Origin: Paenibacillus rhizovicinus | Lineage (GTDB): Bacteria; Bacillota; Bacilli; Paenibacillales; Paenibacillaceae | NCBI RefSeq assembly: GCF_010365285.1 | Contig: NZ_CP048286.1 | Location: forward strand, 5,754,001-5,818,000 | Direction: 5' to 3' | DNA length: 64,000 nt | Shown: in pieces, positions 8,221 to 16,835 of the stretch | Layout: each line of letters opens with the position of its first letter | How positions within the stretch are numbered: the stretch's first letter is position 1 | Position numbers and translations under genes: made by a program | Notes under the pieces: model-generated | What the model saw: only the letters and a program-made list of their open reading frames with translations | Databases searched by the model: none | Told to the model about the DNA's origin: nothing

Positions 8221-8944
8221 ATCCGAGGAACACCAAGCGTGGCTTGCCGACATGGAGGCGAAGTCCCGCGCCAAGCAAGCTGGCTTCATTGACGGCATAT
8301 CGGGCAAACTGCGGAGACCGCGCGTATCGGAACCGCCGGCGCATCCGTTCCGGGGCGCTCCGGATTTCTGGAATGCGTTTGAATGGCCGGTTGACGAGCG
8401 GGTCGAGAAGTTCAGGGCGAACTTCAAGGCGGCCGGGGGGCATTCGGAGCGTCTCGCATCGATGGAGGAGGCGCGTGCTTTTATCGCCGGCAAAGCGGCA
8501 GAGATGAGCGCGCGGTACATCATCCGCCAGAACCAGCCCGAGCTGGACGCGCTGGATCTGGAAGGCGCGATTCCGGATGCGTCGTTCTCCGTCTGGAACA
8601 GCGATCCGGAGGAGCATTGGAAAGCGCGCGCCGCGGAAGCGGATTTCGGCGTCGTCATCGCGGATTACGCGGCTGCGTACACGGGTTCCGTGACGGTGCT
8701 GTCTTCGAAGGATAAAGGCCGTTCCGTCAGCTTGTTGCCGACGGTGCTGATGGTCATCATCCCGATCGAGCGGCTGCACACGCGGCTGGGACAGATTCTG
8801 ATCAACTTCGACCGCGCGGGGAGAGAGAATCTCCCGGCGGGCATTCATTTCATATCGGGACCTAGCCGTTCGGCCGATATCGAGAACGACTTGACGATCG
8901 GCGTTCACGGCCCCGGCGTCGTCTATACGCTGATCGTCGGGTAG
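8213..8944 (+). CDS. lutC: Lactate utilisation protein C
   Basis: This 243-residue protein is the third component of LutABC and has a single LUD domain (residues about 65-243), recognisable from DASFSVWNSDPEEHW, the FGVVIADYAAAYTGSV block and the C-terminal ENDLTIGVHGP. LUD proteins of this type are needed for lactate oxidation although the exact chemistry of this subunit is not settled. The ATG at 8213 lies inside the end of lutB, preceded by AAAGGAGG at 8196-8203. The following regulator gene is 50 bases downstream. Confidence 0.92.
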   Translation: MAKSEEHQAWLADMEAKSRAKQAGFIDGISGKLRRPRVSEPPAHPFRGAPDFWNAFEWPVDERVEKFRANFKAAGGHSERLASMEEARAFIAGKAAEMSARYIIRQNQPELDALDLEGAIPDASFSVWNSDPEEHWKARAAEADFGVVIADYAAAYTGSVTVLSSKDKGRSVSLLPTVLMVIIPIERLHTRLGQILINFDRAGRENLPAGIHFISGPSRSADIENDLTIGVHGPGVVYTLIVG

Positions 8945-8994
8945 CAGGCCGGGCGCCGCGCAGCCGTACGACGCGTAGTAAAGGAGCTTCAGCT

Positions 8995-9702
8995 ATGGAA
9001 ATCACCCGTCTATCGAAACGAAACCATTACGAAGAAATCGCCGAGCAGCTGAAGCAGCTGATCCTGGATGGCAAACTGAAGGTCGGCGACAAGCTGCCTT
9101 CGACGAAGGAGATGTCCGAGCAGTTCGGCGTCGGACGCTCGACGACGAGGGAGGCGCTGAGCGCCTTGAAGGCGATGGGCTTCATCGAAATCCGCCAAGG
9201 CGGCGGCTGCCGCGTCATCAGCAGCGCGCCTGCGCCGGTGGAGCTGCCCGAGCTCCAACAGCTGCGCATGAACCGCGAGACGCTGCTCGAGCTGCTGGAA
9301 GCGAGGCAGTCGCTGGAGGTCGCGAATGCATCCATTGCCGCGGAGAAAGCGAACGACGCGGATATCGAGCTGCTTCGCAAGCTGATGCTGGAGATGGAAG
9401 CGGCGATCGGCGACGATCTGGAAGGCGAGCGGACGGATTTGCTTTTTCACCTGAATATGGCCAAAGCGACGCATAATTCCATCATGGTGCGCTTGTTCGA
9501 ATCGATCGTCGGCCAGCTGGAGATCGTCATCCGCGACATCCGGCGCGTTGAAATCTACGCCAACCAATCCGTTGCCGAGCGGCTGTACCGCGAGCATCTG
9601 GCGATCTTCGAAGCGGTCTGCGACCGGGATGCGGCGCTGGCCGGCCAGCGGATGAAAGAACATTTGGAGCATGTGGTGAGTAATTTGATGCGGTATTTGT
9701 AA
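8995..9702 (+). CDS. lutR: GntR/FadR-family regulator, likely of lutABC
   Basis: This 235-residue protein has a GntR winged helix (residues about 8-76, with GDKLPSTKEMSEQFGVGRSTTREAL) and a C-terminal all-helical FCD domain (residues about 95-230) with conserved acidic and His positions (FHLNMAKATHN, HLAIFEAV, MKEHLEHV). FCD-type regulators sense organic acids. In Bacillus a GntR-family LutR represses lutABC; here the gene follows lutC in the same direction with an AAAGGAGC ribosome site. A palindrome in the lut promoter (5747-5755) is a plausible binding site. The symbol is assigned from context, so it is less sure than the family. Confidence 0.82.
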   Translation: MEITRLSKRNHYEEIAEQLKQLILDGKLKVGDKLPSTKEMSEQFGVGRSTTREALSALKAMGFIEIRQGGGCRVISSAPAPVELPELQQLRMNRETLLELLEARQSLEVANASIAAEKANDADIELLRKLMLEMEAAIGDDLEGERTDLLFHLNMAKATHNSIMVRLFESIVGQLEIVIRDIRRVEIYANQSVAERLYREHLAIFEAVCDRDAALAGQRMKEHLEHVVSNLMRYL

Positions 9703-9802
9703 GGCGGAAACGGAAGTGTTAGGGAAATGGGCCTCGATTGCTGAGGCATGCGGATAGGCGCTTTGGGCTGATGGTTCGTATACGAAATAGGTTCTGAAGC
9801 AC

Positions 9803-9843
9803 AGGCTGTTCACCCGATTTTATCGAGGGGGCAGCCTTATTTA
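9803..9843 (+). terminator. Probable terminator of the lut operon
   Basis: AGGCTG (9803-9808) pairs with CAGCCT (9832-9837), with an inner CCC/GGG pairing, and TTATTT follows. It lies 100 bases past the regulator gene. Stem and U-tract are modest. Confidence 0.5.
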
Positions 9844-10552
9844 ATTGAAACGAGGAGGGGGCACGAATCATCAGGGGTGAAAAACCAGTGAATACGAGCC
9901 AAGAAGTGCACTACGCGCACTACATGTGCGATGCTGCTAACCGACGACAGCCCATGCTGAATCATTAACCGCGGCGGTCCAAACAGGATAAATCATCCCT
10001 ATCACGAATAATTACATCATTAGCCCATATGCTGTAACCGACCAGAAGTCCAGCCACCTATGCATAGACTCTCCCCCCTCAATCAAATGCAGCGACTTCG
10101 CAATGAAGCGCGACATGTCGAGGCTTGATCGCTCCGGCCAAGCAGCCTCTCGGTTCCACTCCCCGAACGAATTGCCGGTGATTCTATACATCCGACGTGT
10201 AATGCAAAATCATCGATCGTCAGAAATGCCTTCCATTTTCAGATACATACCACTACTAACACTCGCGCGCTTCAATATAGCAATTGCTTCCAGACGTTCG
10301 CACGCTTCGAAATACAAGTTGTTCGCTAGGCGTTCCGGCGCCGACTCCGACCGCATGCTTTCTCTGAATCTGACATGCCAACTCGCGTCCCTGCATACTC
10401 TTGGTCTTGTTTATGCATGCTTGCTTATCAGCTAGCTAGCCTCGGTTTCTATTTCCATGCGATAGGAGGGAGCACGTTGCAGCAAATCAGCTAAGCGTCG
10501 GTCAAGAGAGTTGCTTTGCTCGCTTCTAATTGAAATCGGGAGGTGCGTTCGA
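9844..10552. other. Gene-poor intergenic stretch
   Basis: About 700 bases without a gene I can support. An open frame at 10103-10435 (110 codons) has no convincing ribosome site or recognisable domain and its composition is unlike neighbouring genes. The region is lower in GC than the flanks and presumably holds the promoter of the downstream SLH protein, but I see no clear -35/-10 pair. Confidence 0.5.
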
Positions 10553-13315
10553 ATGTTTAAGAGAAGCCGTAAGACATTGCTCTTCTTATCCATGTTCCTC
10601 ATGCTGTTCAGCGTCATTGCTCCAACGCTCGATGCAGCCGCTGCTGGCGATCCTGCCGACCTTGCGGATCCAGCTGGTGTTTCAGCCTATGCTGGTGATA
10701 ACGGCAATAGCGGAGCAGGCCAGCCGGAGCAGTCCAAACCACCTTCCTTCAGCGATATTAAGACCCACTGGGCGTATAACGAAATCATGGAGCTTGCCGC
10801 AGCGAACATCGTGGCCGGGTTCGAAGACGGAACGTTCAAGCCTTCGGGCAAAGTCACGCGGGAGCAGTTCCTGAAGATGCTCGTCGAGCTGCGGAAGCTT
10901 CCCCATGCGTCCGCCGACGTTCCGTTCAAGGATGTCGATCCGAAGCGTTGGTCTGCGCCATATATTGCCGCAGGCTTATCGAACGGCATATTGCTGCTCG
11001 CCGACTTTCCGGACGGTTTTAAACCGTCCCAGCCCATTACGCGTTATGAAATGGCGGTTTGGATCGTAAGGGCACTGCAGCTGCCGCCGCAAACGGAAGA
11101 GAATTTGCTCGGCCAGCTGAAGGATCAAGCGAGCCTGAAGCTGAATCGCGACTTGATCGAAGCCGCGCTGCAATCGGGCATTATTCAAGGCTACCCGGAC
11201 GGCAATTTCAAAGGCGGGAATAATTCGACCCGGGCGGAAGCGGCAGTCATGTTGGTGAGAGCCCTGCATTATTCTCCGGGGCAGCAGCCTGCGTCGACAC
11301 CGGGAGGCTCGCGCAAAATCGTCGAATACAAGCCCGAAGTCAAGCAAAGCAAGAGCACGGATTATTCGAAAAGAGATGCCGTTACTTGGGTCATTAAAGA
11401 TCCGAATTTGAAATTAAACGTCGGCGATGTGTTCGTCCTGCCTCCCAATGACAAGTATTACGGCGGCGTCGCGAAGAAAGTGGTATCCCTTAGCAAGGAG
11501 AACGGCGCGCTGGTCGTCAAAACATCCGTGCCCAAGCCGCGCGAGGTGTTCTCCAAACTCGATATCAGCACCACGGAAGCGATTAATCCGAAGATGCTGA
11601 AGCCGATCGATTCGTCGGTGACCATCAAGGCGAACGAGGTCGCCGCGCAGAGCACGTCCGTGACCTTGCCGTGCATGAACATCGGCATGAACCATGCCTA
11701 TGTCCAAGGCGTTACGCTCGACGCCAACATGAACTTCTGCAACTTGGGGGTCAAAGCGGACATCGGATTGGATATCGATATCGATTGGTTCGATATTGAT
11801 CTCGATTTCTATTCGTCGCTCGTGCTGATCGGAGACGTCACGACGAACGTGCATGTCGTAGCGGATACGGGCAACGGTGCGCTGAACGAGCCCAAGATGA
11901 TTCCGCTCACGACGCCTTTTTATGTGCCCGTCTTTACCGGCGTCTTCGTCAAAGGACAGCTTTTTCTTAGAATCGATCCTGATTTCAGGGCGACGATCGT
12001 CGTCGACTTCAATGACAAATTCCATCTGGAAGAAGGCTTCAGCCTCTCGTCCGGCAACGGCTTGCATCAGATCAACAACACGACGAACACGGCAGCGTTG
12101 AACGTGGACACCAAGGCAAATGCCAGCCTGGCCGCCGGTCCGGATGTTCAATTGACGCTTACGCTGCTGGATATCGCGTATGCCGGCATCGACCTGTATC
12201 CAGGCATTAAGGCAGGATATTATCGCAATTATGAACAGGGAAGATGCGATGCGATCGCCGTTGACGCTTTTCTCCGACTGGATGTCATTGCAGGCTACGA
12301 TGTTTGGGTAGCATCCGATGATTTCAGGAAAAACGTGGTCGACGCGAACTATCGGCTCTTCCAGTACGACCTCAATTGTCCGCCGCCGAAGCCTCCCGGT
12401 AATTTGAAATTCCAGTTATCCGGCGTGAGAGGCACGGCTGGCAAGTATAATGAAGTCATCATCAATCGAACCGATGTACAGCTGAGCTGGGACGCGGTCG
12501 GCGATGCAGCGAGCTATACCGTGAAGCGCTCGGAATCGCCCGGCGGTCCGTTCGCCGTGAGACGCGCGAACCTTGCGGATACGAAGTATAAGGACACGAC
12601 CGCTGCCATCGGCAAGACCTACTACTACCAAGTAACGGCCGTGAACGAAAACGGCGAGAGCATTCCTTCCAATACGATTAAGGTCGCGGTCACCATGCAG
12701 CCGCCGCCGGCACCTCAAAATTTAACCGCGGTAAGGGGCGAATCTGGCGTCGTTCTGAAGTGGGACGATGTCGGCGGGCTCGTAGGGTACGACGTGCAGC
12801 GGGCTGACGGAACCGGCACGGACTTTAAGACGATAGCCGCTAATGTCAGCGGCACGACGTATACCGATCCATCGACTTCGTTCATCAGAGGCTTCAGCTA
12901 TAGAGTCACGGCGGGGGACAGAGGCGGAATCAGCGCTCCAAGCAATGTCGTGTATGTTCCGAAAGAGAACATCGATATCATAGACACCGTGCCTATTCAT
13001 TTGCCCGACGTTGGCCAAATTGTGTTATTGCCCGTTCCCGGGAATTTCGATGCAACGACAAACGTCGGCAGCGGGAAAGTGGTTCTCAGTTGGACTGCGG
13101 TTAAAGGCGCAACAGGATATAAAGTGATGCGCTCGACCGCCGATAACGGCAATTTCGAGACCTTGAACGCCAAAGTAAGCGGTACGACGTTCACGGATAC
13201 GACGGCCGCAATCGGCGCGCGGTACTATTACAAAGTCTCGGCAGTGAATGACAGCGGCGCGGAAAGCAAAGCGACTGCGGTCAAATCGGCCGTGCCGGGT
13301 TACGGGATAAGGTAA
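10553..13315 (+). CDS. SLH-domain surface protein with fibronectin type III repeats
   Basis: This 920-residue secreted protein has a signal peptide (MFKRSRKTLLFLSMF..., likely cleaved near residue 30). Three SLH domains follow at residues about 64-112, 122-175 and 192-240 (FSDIKTHWAYNEI, FKDVDPKRWSAPYI, GYPDGNFKGGNNSTRAEA); these normally anchor proteins to pyruvylated cell-wall polymer. Residues about 260-620 are beta-rich with no family I recognise, including an Asp-rich stretch DIGLDIDIDWFDIDLDF. Three fibronectin type III modules end the protein (about 625-715, 718-805, 825-920). The start ATG at 10553 has GGGAGGTG upstream; the in-frame ATG at 10511 does not. No enzyme motif is seen; a structural, adhesive or substrate-binding role is likely. 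It is monocistronic with its own terminator. Confidence 0.88.
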   Translation: MFKRSRKTLLFLSMFLMLFSVIAPTLDAAAAGDPADLADPAGVSAYAGDNGNSGAGQPEQSKPPSFSDIKTHWAYNEIMELAAANIVAGFEDGTFKPSGKVTREQFLKMLVELRKLPHASADVPFKDVDPKRWSAPYIAAGLSNGILLLADFPDGFKPSQPITRYEMAVWIVRALQLPPQTEENLLGQLKDQASLKLNRDLIEAALQSGIIQGYPDGNFKGGNNSTRAEAAVMLVRALHYSPGQQPASTPGGSRKIVEYKPEVKQSKSTDYSKRDAVTWVIKDPNLKLNVGDVFVLPPNDKYYGGVAKKVVSLSKENGALVVKTSVPKPREVFSKLDISTTEAINPKMLKPIDSSVTIKANEVAAQSTSVTLPCMNIGMNHAYVQGVTLDANMNFCNLGVKADIGLDIDIDWFDIDLDFYSSLVLIGDVTTNVHVVADTGNGALNEPKMIPLTTPFYVPVFTGVFVKGQLFLRIDPDFRATIVVDFNDKFHLEEGFSLSSGNGLHQINNTTNTAALNVDTKANASLAAGPDVQLTLTLLDIAYAGIDLYPGIKAGYYRNYEQGRCDAIAVDAFLRLDVIAGYDVWVASDDFRKNVVDANYRLFQYDLNCPPPKPPGNLKFQLSGVRGTAGKYNEVIINRTDVQLSWDAVGDAASYTVKRSESPGGPFAVRRANLADTKYKDTTAAIGKTYYYQVTAVNENGESIPSNTIKVAVTMQPPPAPQNLTAVRGESGVVLKWDDVGGLVGYDVQRADGTGTDFKTIAANVSGTTYTDPSTSFIRGFSYRVTAGDRGGISAPSNVVYVPKENIDIIDTVPIHLPDVGQIVLLPVPGNFDATTNVGSGKVVLSWTAVKGATGYKVMRSTADNGNFETLNAKVSGTTFTDTTAAIGARYYYKVSAVNDSGAESKATAVKSAVPGYGIR

Positions 13316-13327
13316 AGCGACGAATCA

Positions 13328-13367
13328 AGTGCAGTTTCTCGAAAGCCGGGAAGCTGCACTTTTTTTC
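13328..13367 (+). terminator. Intrinsic terminator after the SLH protein
   Basis: AGTGCAG (13328-13334) pairs with CTGCACT (13354-13360), closing a loop with a further small stem, and seven T follow. Confidence 0.85.
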
Positions 13368-13485
13368 GCGCGTTTTGGAGTCGGGCATCGGGGGTATTTT
13401 CCTCATGGGGCCCGTATGGGTTATACTGGTACTGGCGCCAAGCGTTCCGATTCGTTTGCATCCGCCTAACTGAGGAGAACCGACC

Positions 13486-14940
13486 ATGAAGGACTTTATC
13501 TTTTCGAATTTCGTAACGATCATTACCATTATCAATATTCCGCTCGCGATCGCGGTCATGTTCTTGGAGCGGCGCAATGTCGGGGTGACTTGGGCCTGGC
13601 TGATGGTGCTGTTGTTTCTGCCGGCCGTCGGGTTCGTGGTGTATTTGGTATTCGGGCAGAACTTAAGCAAGAAGAAGCTGTACAAGCTGAACAAGCGCAC
13701 GAAGGAGACGATGACGGCGCTCATCGAGCAGCAGCGGCGGGAGTTTCGGGATCACCGGATCGTGTTTCACGATGACTCGGCCGCGCAATACGCGGATCTC
13801 ATCTATATGAATTTGACCAGCGGATTCGCGCTCTACACGCAGAACAACAAGGTCGATATTTACACGAACGGTCCCGACAAATTCGAGGCGCTGTTCGCGG
13901 ATATCGAGCGCGCCAGCCATCATATTCACTTGATGTATTACATCGTCCATAACGATGAGATCGGCAACCGTCTCGTCGACGCATTGACCGAGAAGGCAAA
14001 GCAGGGCGTGAAGGTTCGATTCCTCGTGGACGATATCGGCAGTTCGCTGCTGAAGCGGGAATTTTTCAGCCGGCTCGTTCAGGCCGGCGGAGAGATCGCG
14101 TATTTCTTCCCGTCCAAAATCCCTTACTTGAATTTTCGCGTCAATTACCGCAATCATCGCAAGCTCGTTATCATCGACGGCCAAATCGGCTACATCGGCG
14201 GCTTCAATGTCGGGGACGAGTATATGGGCCGCAACAAAAGATTCGGCTATTGGCGCGACACGCATCTGCGTATTACCGGTTATGCCGTGCTGCAGATGCA
14301 GGCGCATTACATGATGGACTGGAATTTGGCGAGTCACACTTCCATGAGCCGCGAGGTGCTGGATCTGTTCCCGCCGGCGGCGAATACGGGCACGACGGGC
14401 ATTCAAATCGTCTCCAGCGGACCCGATCAGACGCTCGAGCAAATCAAGAATGCGTATATCAAAATGATCCATTCCGCGAAAAAGACCATTTACATGCAAA
14501 CGCCTTATTTTATCCCGGACGAAAGCTTGCTGAACGCCCTTAAGCTGGCCGTTCTGTCCGGCATCGACGTCCGGATCATGCTGCCGAGCAAGCCGGATCA
14601 CAAAATGGTTTATTGGGCAACCTTTTCCTATTTAGGGGAGCTGTTAGAGGAAGGCATGAAGTGCTACCTCTACGAGAAAGGCTTCCTCCATGCGAAAACG
14701 ATCGTCGTGGACGGCTGCGTGGCATCCGTCGGAACGGCGAATGTCGATATCCGGAGCTTCAAGCTGAACTTCGAGGTCAACGCGATTCTCTACGATACGG
14801 AAACGGCGCTGCGATTGAAACGTATATTCGAAGAGGATATGCAGGAATGCACGGAATTGACGTATGACGAATACCAGCGGCGTTCCAGGCTTCAGCGTTT
14901 CCGGGAGTCTTGCGTAAGGCTGCTGTCACCGATTCTATAA
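13486..14940 (+). CDS. cls: Cardiolipin synthase
   Basis: This phospholipase-D superfamily membrane protein of 484 residues condenses two phosphatidylglycerols into cardiolipin. Two N-terminal membrane segments (about residues 8-27 and 36-56, with the family's NVGVTWAWLMVLLFLP) precede two HKD active-site motifs: His224-Lys226-Asp231 in NHRKLVIIDG and His402-Lys404-Asp409 in LHAKTIVVDG. Length and layout equal bacterial Cls. A GAGGAGA ribosome site lies just upstream. A small (p)ppGpp synthetase gene starts 35 bases after its stop and is probably co-transcribed. Confidence 0.95.
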   Translation: MKDFIFSNFVTIITIINIPLAIAVMFLERRNVGVTWAWLMVLLFLPAVGFVVYLVFGQNLSKKKLYKLNKRTKETMTALIEQQRREFRDHRIVFHDDSAAQYADLIYMNLTSGFALYTQNNKVDIYTNGPDKFEALFADIERASHHIHLMYYIVHNDEIGNRLVDALTEKAKQGVKVRFLVDDIGSSLLKREFFSRLVQAGGEIAYFFPSKIPYLNFRVNYRNHRKLVIIDGQIGYIGGFNVGDEYMGRNKRFGYWRDTHLRITGYAVLQMQAHYMMDWNLASHTSMSREVLDLFPPAANTGTTGIQIVSSGPDQTLEQIKNAYIKMIHSAKKTIYMQTPYFIPDESLLNALKLAVLSGIDVRIMLPSKPDHKMVYWATFSYLGELLEEGMKCYLYEKGFLHAKTIVVDGCVASVGTANVDIRSFKLNFEVNAILYDTETALRLKRIFEEDMQECTELTYDEYQRRSRLQRFRESCVRLLSPIL

Positions 14941-14975
14941 CAGGCATAGACGAATGCAACGGGAGTGAAGAAATC

Positions 14976-15653
14976 ATGATGGACAAGCAAATGGTCATGG
15001 AATGGGCGAAAATGCTCATGAGCTATAAATTCGCGCTCGACGAAATCAGCACGAAGCTGACGATTCTGAACGAAGAGCTGCAGTTTATTCAGAATTACAA
15101 TCCGATCGAGCATGTGAAGACGCGGATCAAATCGCCCGAGGGGATCGTCGAGAAGCTGCAGCGCAAAGGGCTCGAAGTGTCCAAAGAGAACGCCGCCGAG
15201 CATATCCGCGACATTGCGGGGGTCAGAGTCATCTGCTCCTTCACGACGGACGTGTACCGGGTATACGATATGATTCGCAGCCAAGGCGACGTGGAAGTGA
15301 TCGAGGAGAAGGATTATATCAAGAACCCGAAGCCGAACGGCTATCAGAGCCTGCATATGATCATTCGCATTCCGATCTTCCTCTCGGATCGGACGGAGCA
15401 TGTGACGGTCGAGATTCAGCTTCGCACGATCGCCATGGATTTCTGGGCCAGCCTGGAGCACAAAATCTATTATCAATTCCACGACGATATGCCGGCTTCC
15501 ATTCGCGAGCAGCTTAAAGCGACGGCCGATATGATCGGGATGCTGGATCAGCGCATGCTGGGGCTGAAGGAAGAAGTCAATAAATTCAGCAACGCGAGCG
15601 AGCCGGAACAAGCGCCGGCCCTTCAGATGCCGATGTATCCGATGACGAAGTAA
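14976..15653 (+). CDS. Small alarmone synthetase (GTP pyrophosphokinase, RelQ/YjbM type)
   Basis: This 225-residue single-domain RelA/SpoT synthetase makes (p)ppGpp from ATP and GTP/GDP. Synthetase blocks are visible: IAGVRVICSF, NPKPNGYQSLHM, VEIQLRTIAMDFWASLEHK. There is no hydrolase, TGS or ACT domain, and the length fits the small synthetases of Firmicutes (about 210-230). ATG at 14976 follows GGGAGTG at 8 bases; an upstream in-frame ATG at 14910 lies within cls and would give a non-family extension. The gene follows cls closely and ends before a terminator at 15728. Confidence 0.9.
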   Translation: MMDKQMVMEWAKMLMSYKFALDEISTKLTILNEELQFIQNYNPIEHVKTRIKSPEGIVEKLQRKGLEVSKENAAEHIRDIAGVRVICSFTTDVYRVYDMIRSQGDVEVIEEKDYIKNPKPNGYQSLHMIIRIPIFLSDRTEHVTVEIQLRTIAMDFWASLEHKIYYQFHDDMPASIREQLKATADMIGMLDQRMLGLKEEVNKFSNASEPEQAPALQMPMYPMTK

Positions 15654-15727
15654 ATCCGGCTGAACGGAGTTGGATGACGGAGTAGTTAGGATAGCGGAAA
15701 GCTGAAAAAGCAAAGTAGTTCGTTGTG

Positions 15728-15758
15728 AAGACCTTGTTCTTAGGAACAGGGTCTTTTT
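15728..15758 (+). terminator. Intrinsic terminator after the alarmone synthetase
   Basis: A 12-bp stem (15728-15739 with 15744-15755, one G-U pair) is followed by a T run. It also lies just outside the 3' end of the convergent AraC gene. Confidence 0.8.
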
Positions 15759-15775
15759 GTTGTTCGCGCTGCTGA

Positions 15776-16627
15776 TTACCGCAGTCGGAATCGCTCCGGC
15801 GTCTCGCCCGTATGCCGCCTGAAGGTAGCGACGAAATGGCTGGCATCGCGGAAGCCGACGTCTTGTCCGATCTGGGCGACCGTCCGTCCGGATCGGCTGA
15901 CGAGCAGCTCTTGGGAGCGGCGGATTCGCAGCTGGAGCAGGTACGCATAAGGCGAGAGGCCGAATAATTGATGGAAAAGCGTGTTCAGCCGGCGCGGGGA
16001 CAGGCTGCTATGCTCGGACATGCTGCCTAGATTCAACGACGGGTCCTGCAGACTCGCTTCCAGCCATTCCAGCAGCGGGGCGATCCGCTGCAAGCTCTGC
16101 GAAATGCCGCTCCCCTGGCGCGCCTGACCGAATTTCCACAGTGTCAGCAGGAAACCGTAGACGCCGCGGGAAGCGTCCAGACCGAACACATCGCCGCCGC
16201 GCGCCGCTTCTGCCAGCAAGGCGGGCAGCATCCCGGCCATTGGCGAATCCGCCTCCCAGCGATAGGAGGCGGAGGCGGACATGCCGAGCGATTCCAGCAT
16301 GCCCGGAGCTGCCGCGCCTCCGAAGGTGACGTAACGGGTCCGCCAGATGTCCGCGGACCGCCGGTATTCGTGCGGCTCGCCCGGCATGAGCAGAATTCCC
16401 GATCCCGGAGGAAGCGTCAGGGCCCGGCCATGAAACCGGACGTCCCCCTCGCCTTCTACGGTTTCCAGCCAGTGATAAAGCGGATAGCCGTTCCGACGTT
16501 GAATAGGCTCCTGTGCCGGGTTAAAGCCGATGCTCTCCAGATACAGCGGCAGCGTCTGCGCCTGGGTGGCGGCGGCGACGTACCGGCGATGCTCCGTGGC
16601 AAGCGTTTCTTCGTATTCGATCAGCAT
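15776..16627 (-). CDS. AraC-family regulator divergent from GH42 gene
   Basis: This 283-residue protein has an N-terminal cupin-like sensor (residues about 20-150; GYPLYHWLETVEGEGDVRF, LPPGSGILLMPGEPHEYRR) and two C-terminal AraC helix-turn-helix motifs (about 185-283; LNLGSMSEHSSLSPRRLNTLFHQ and VAQIGQDVGFRDASHFVATFRRHTGETP). It binds DNA and probably responds to a sugar. The start at 16627 is preferred over 16648 because AAAGGAGCGG precedes it at 8 bases. It is divergent from the beta-galactosidase gene at 16836 across about 210 bases, the classic layout for a local activator. Confidence 0.88.
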   Translation of the reverse strand: MLIEYEETLATEHRRYVAAATQAQTLPLYLESIGFNPAQEPIQRRNGYPLYHWLETVEGEGDVRFHGRALTLPPGSGILLMPGEPHEYRRSADIWRTRYVTFGGAAAPGMLESLGMSASASYRWEADSPMAGMLPALLAEAARGGDVFGLDASRGVYGFLLTLWKFGQARQGSGISQSLQRIAPLLEWLEASLQDPSLNLGSMSEHSSLSPRRLNTLFHQLFGLSPYAYLLQLRIRRSQELLVSRSGRTVAQIGQDVGFRDASHFVATFRRHTGETPERFRLR

Positions 16628-16835
16628 GGGATAGACCGCTCCTTTCATGGGATGCTTCTGCCGGGACTGTATATTAATAGGAGGTGCAAGATTATTATAT
16701 AGGCGGGGAAATTATTTATATTTCGATTATAACGAGTCGCCACTACAATGGAAATATCATTATATGCCGACTTTGCGAAAGGAATGGGAGATAATCCCGG
16801 CGATCGCTTGGCGGCGACAAAGGATGTGCGCTGGC

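Noticed and set aside
6625-8658. 677-codon open frame on the minus strand across lutABC
   Set aside because: It is antisense to three firmly identified genes, has no ribosome site, and its residue content (Arg, His and Gln rich) is that of a shadow frame in GC-rich DNA.
10103-10435. 110-codon frame before the SLH gene
   Set aside because: No ribosome site, no recognisable domain, composition unlike coding neighbours.
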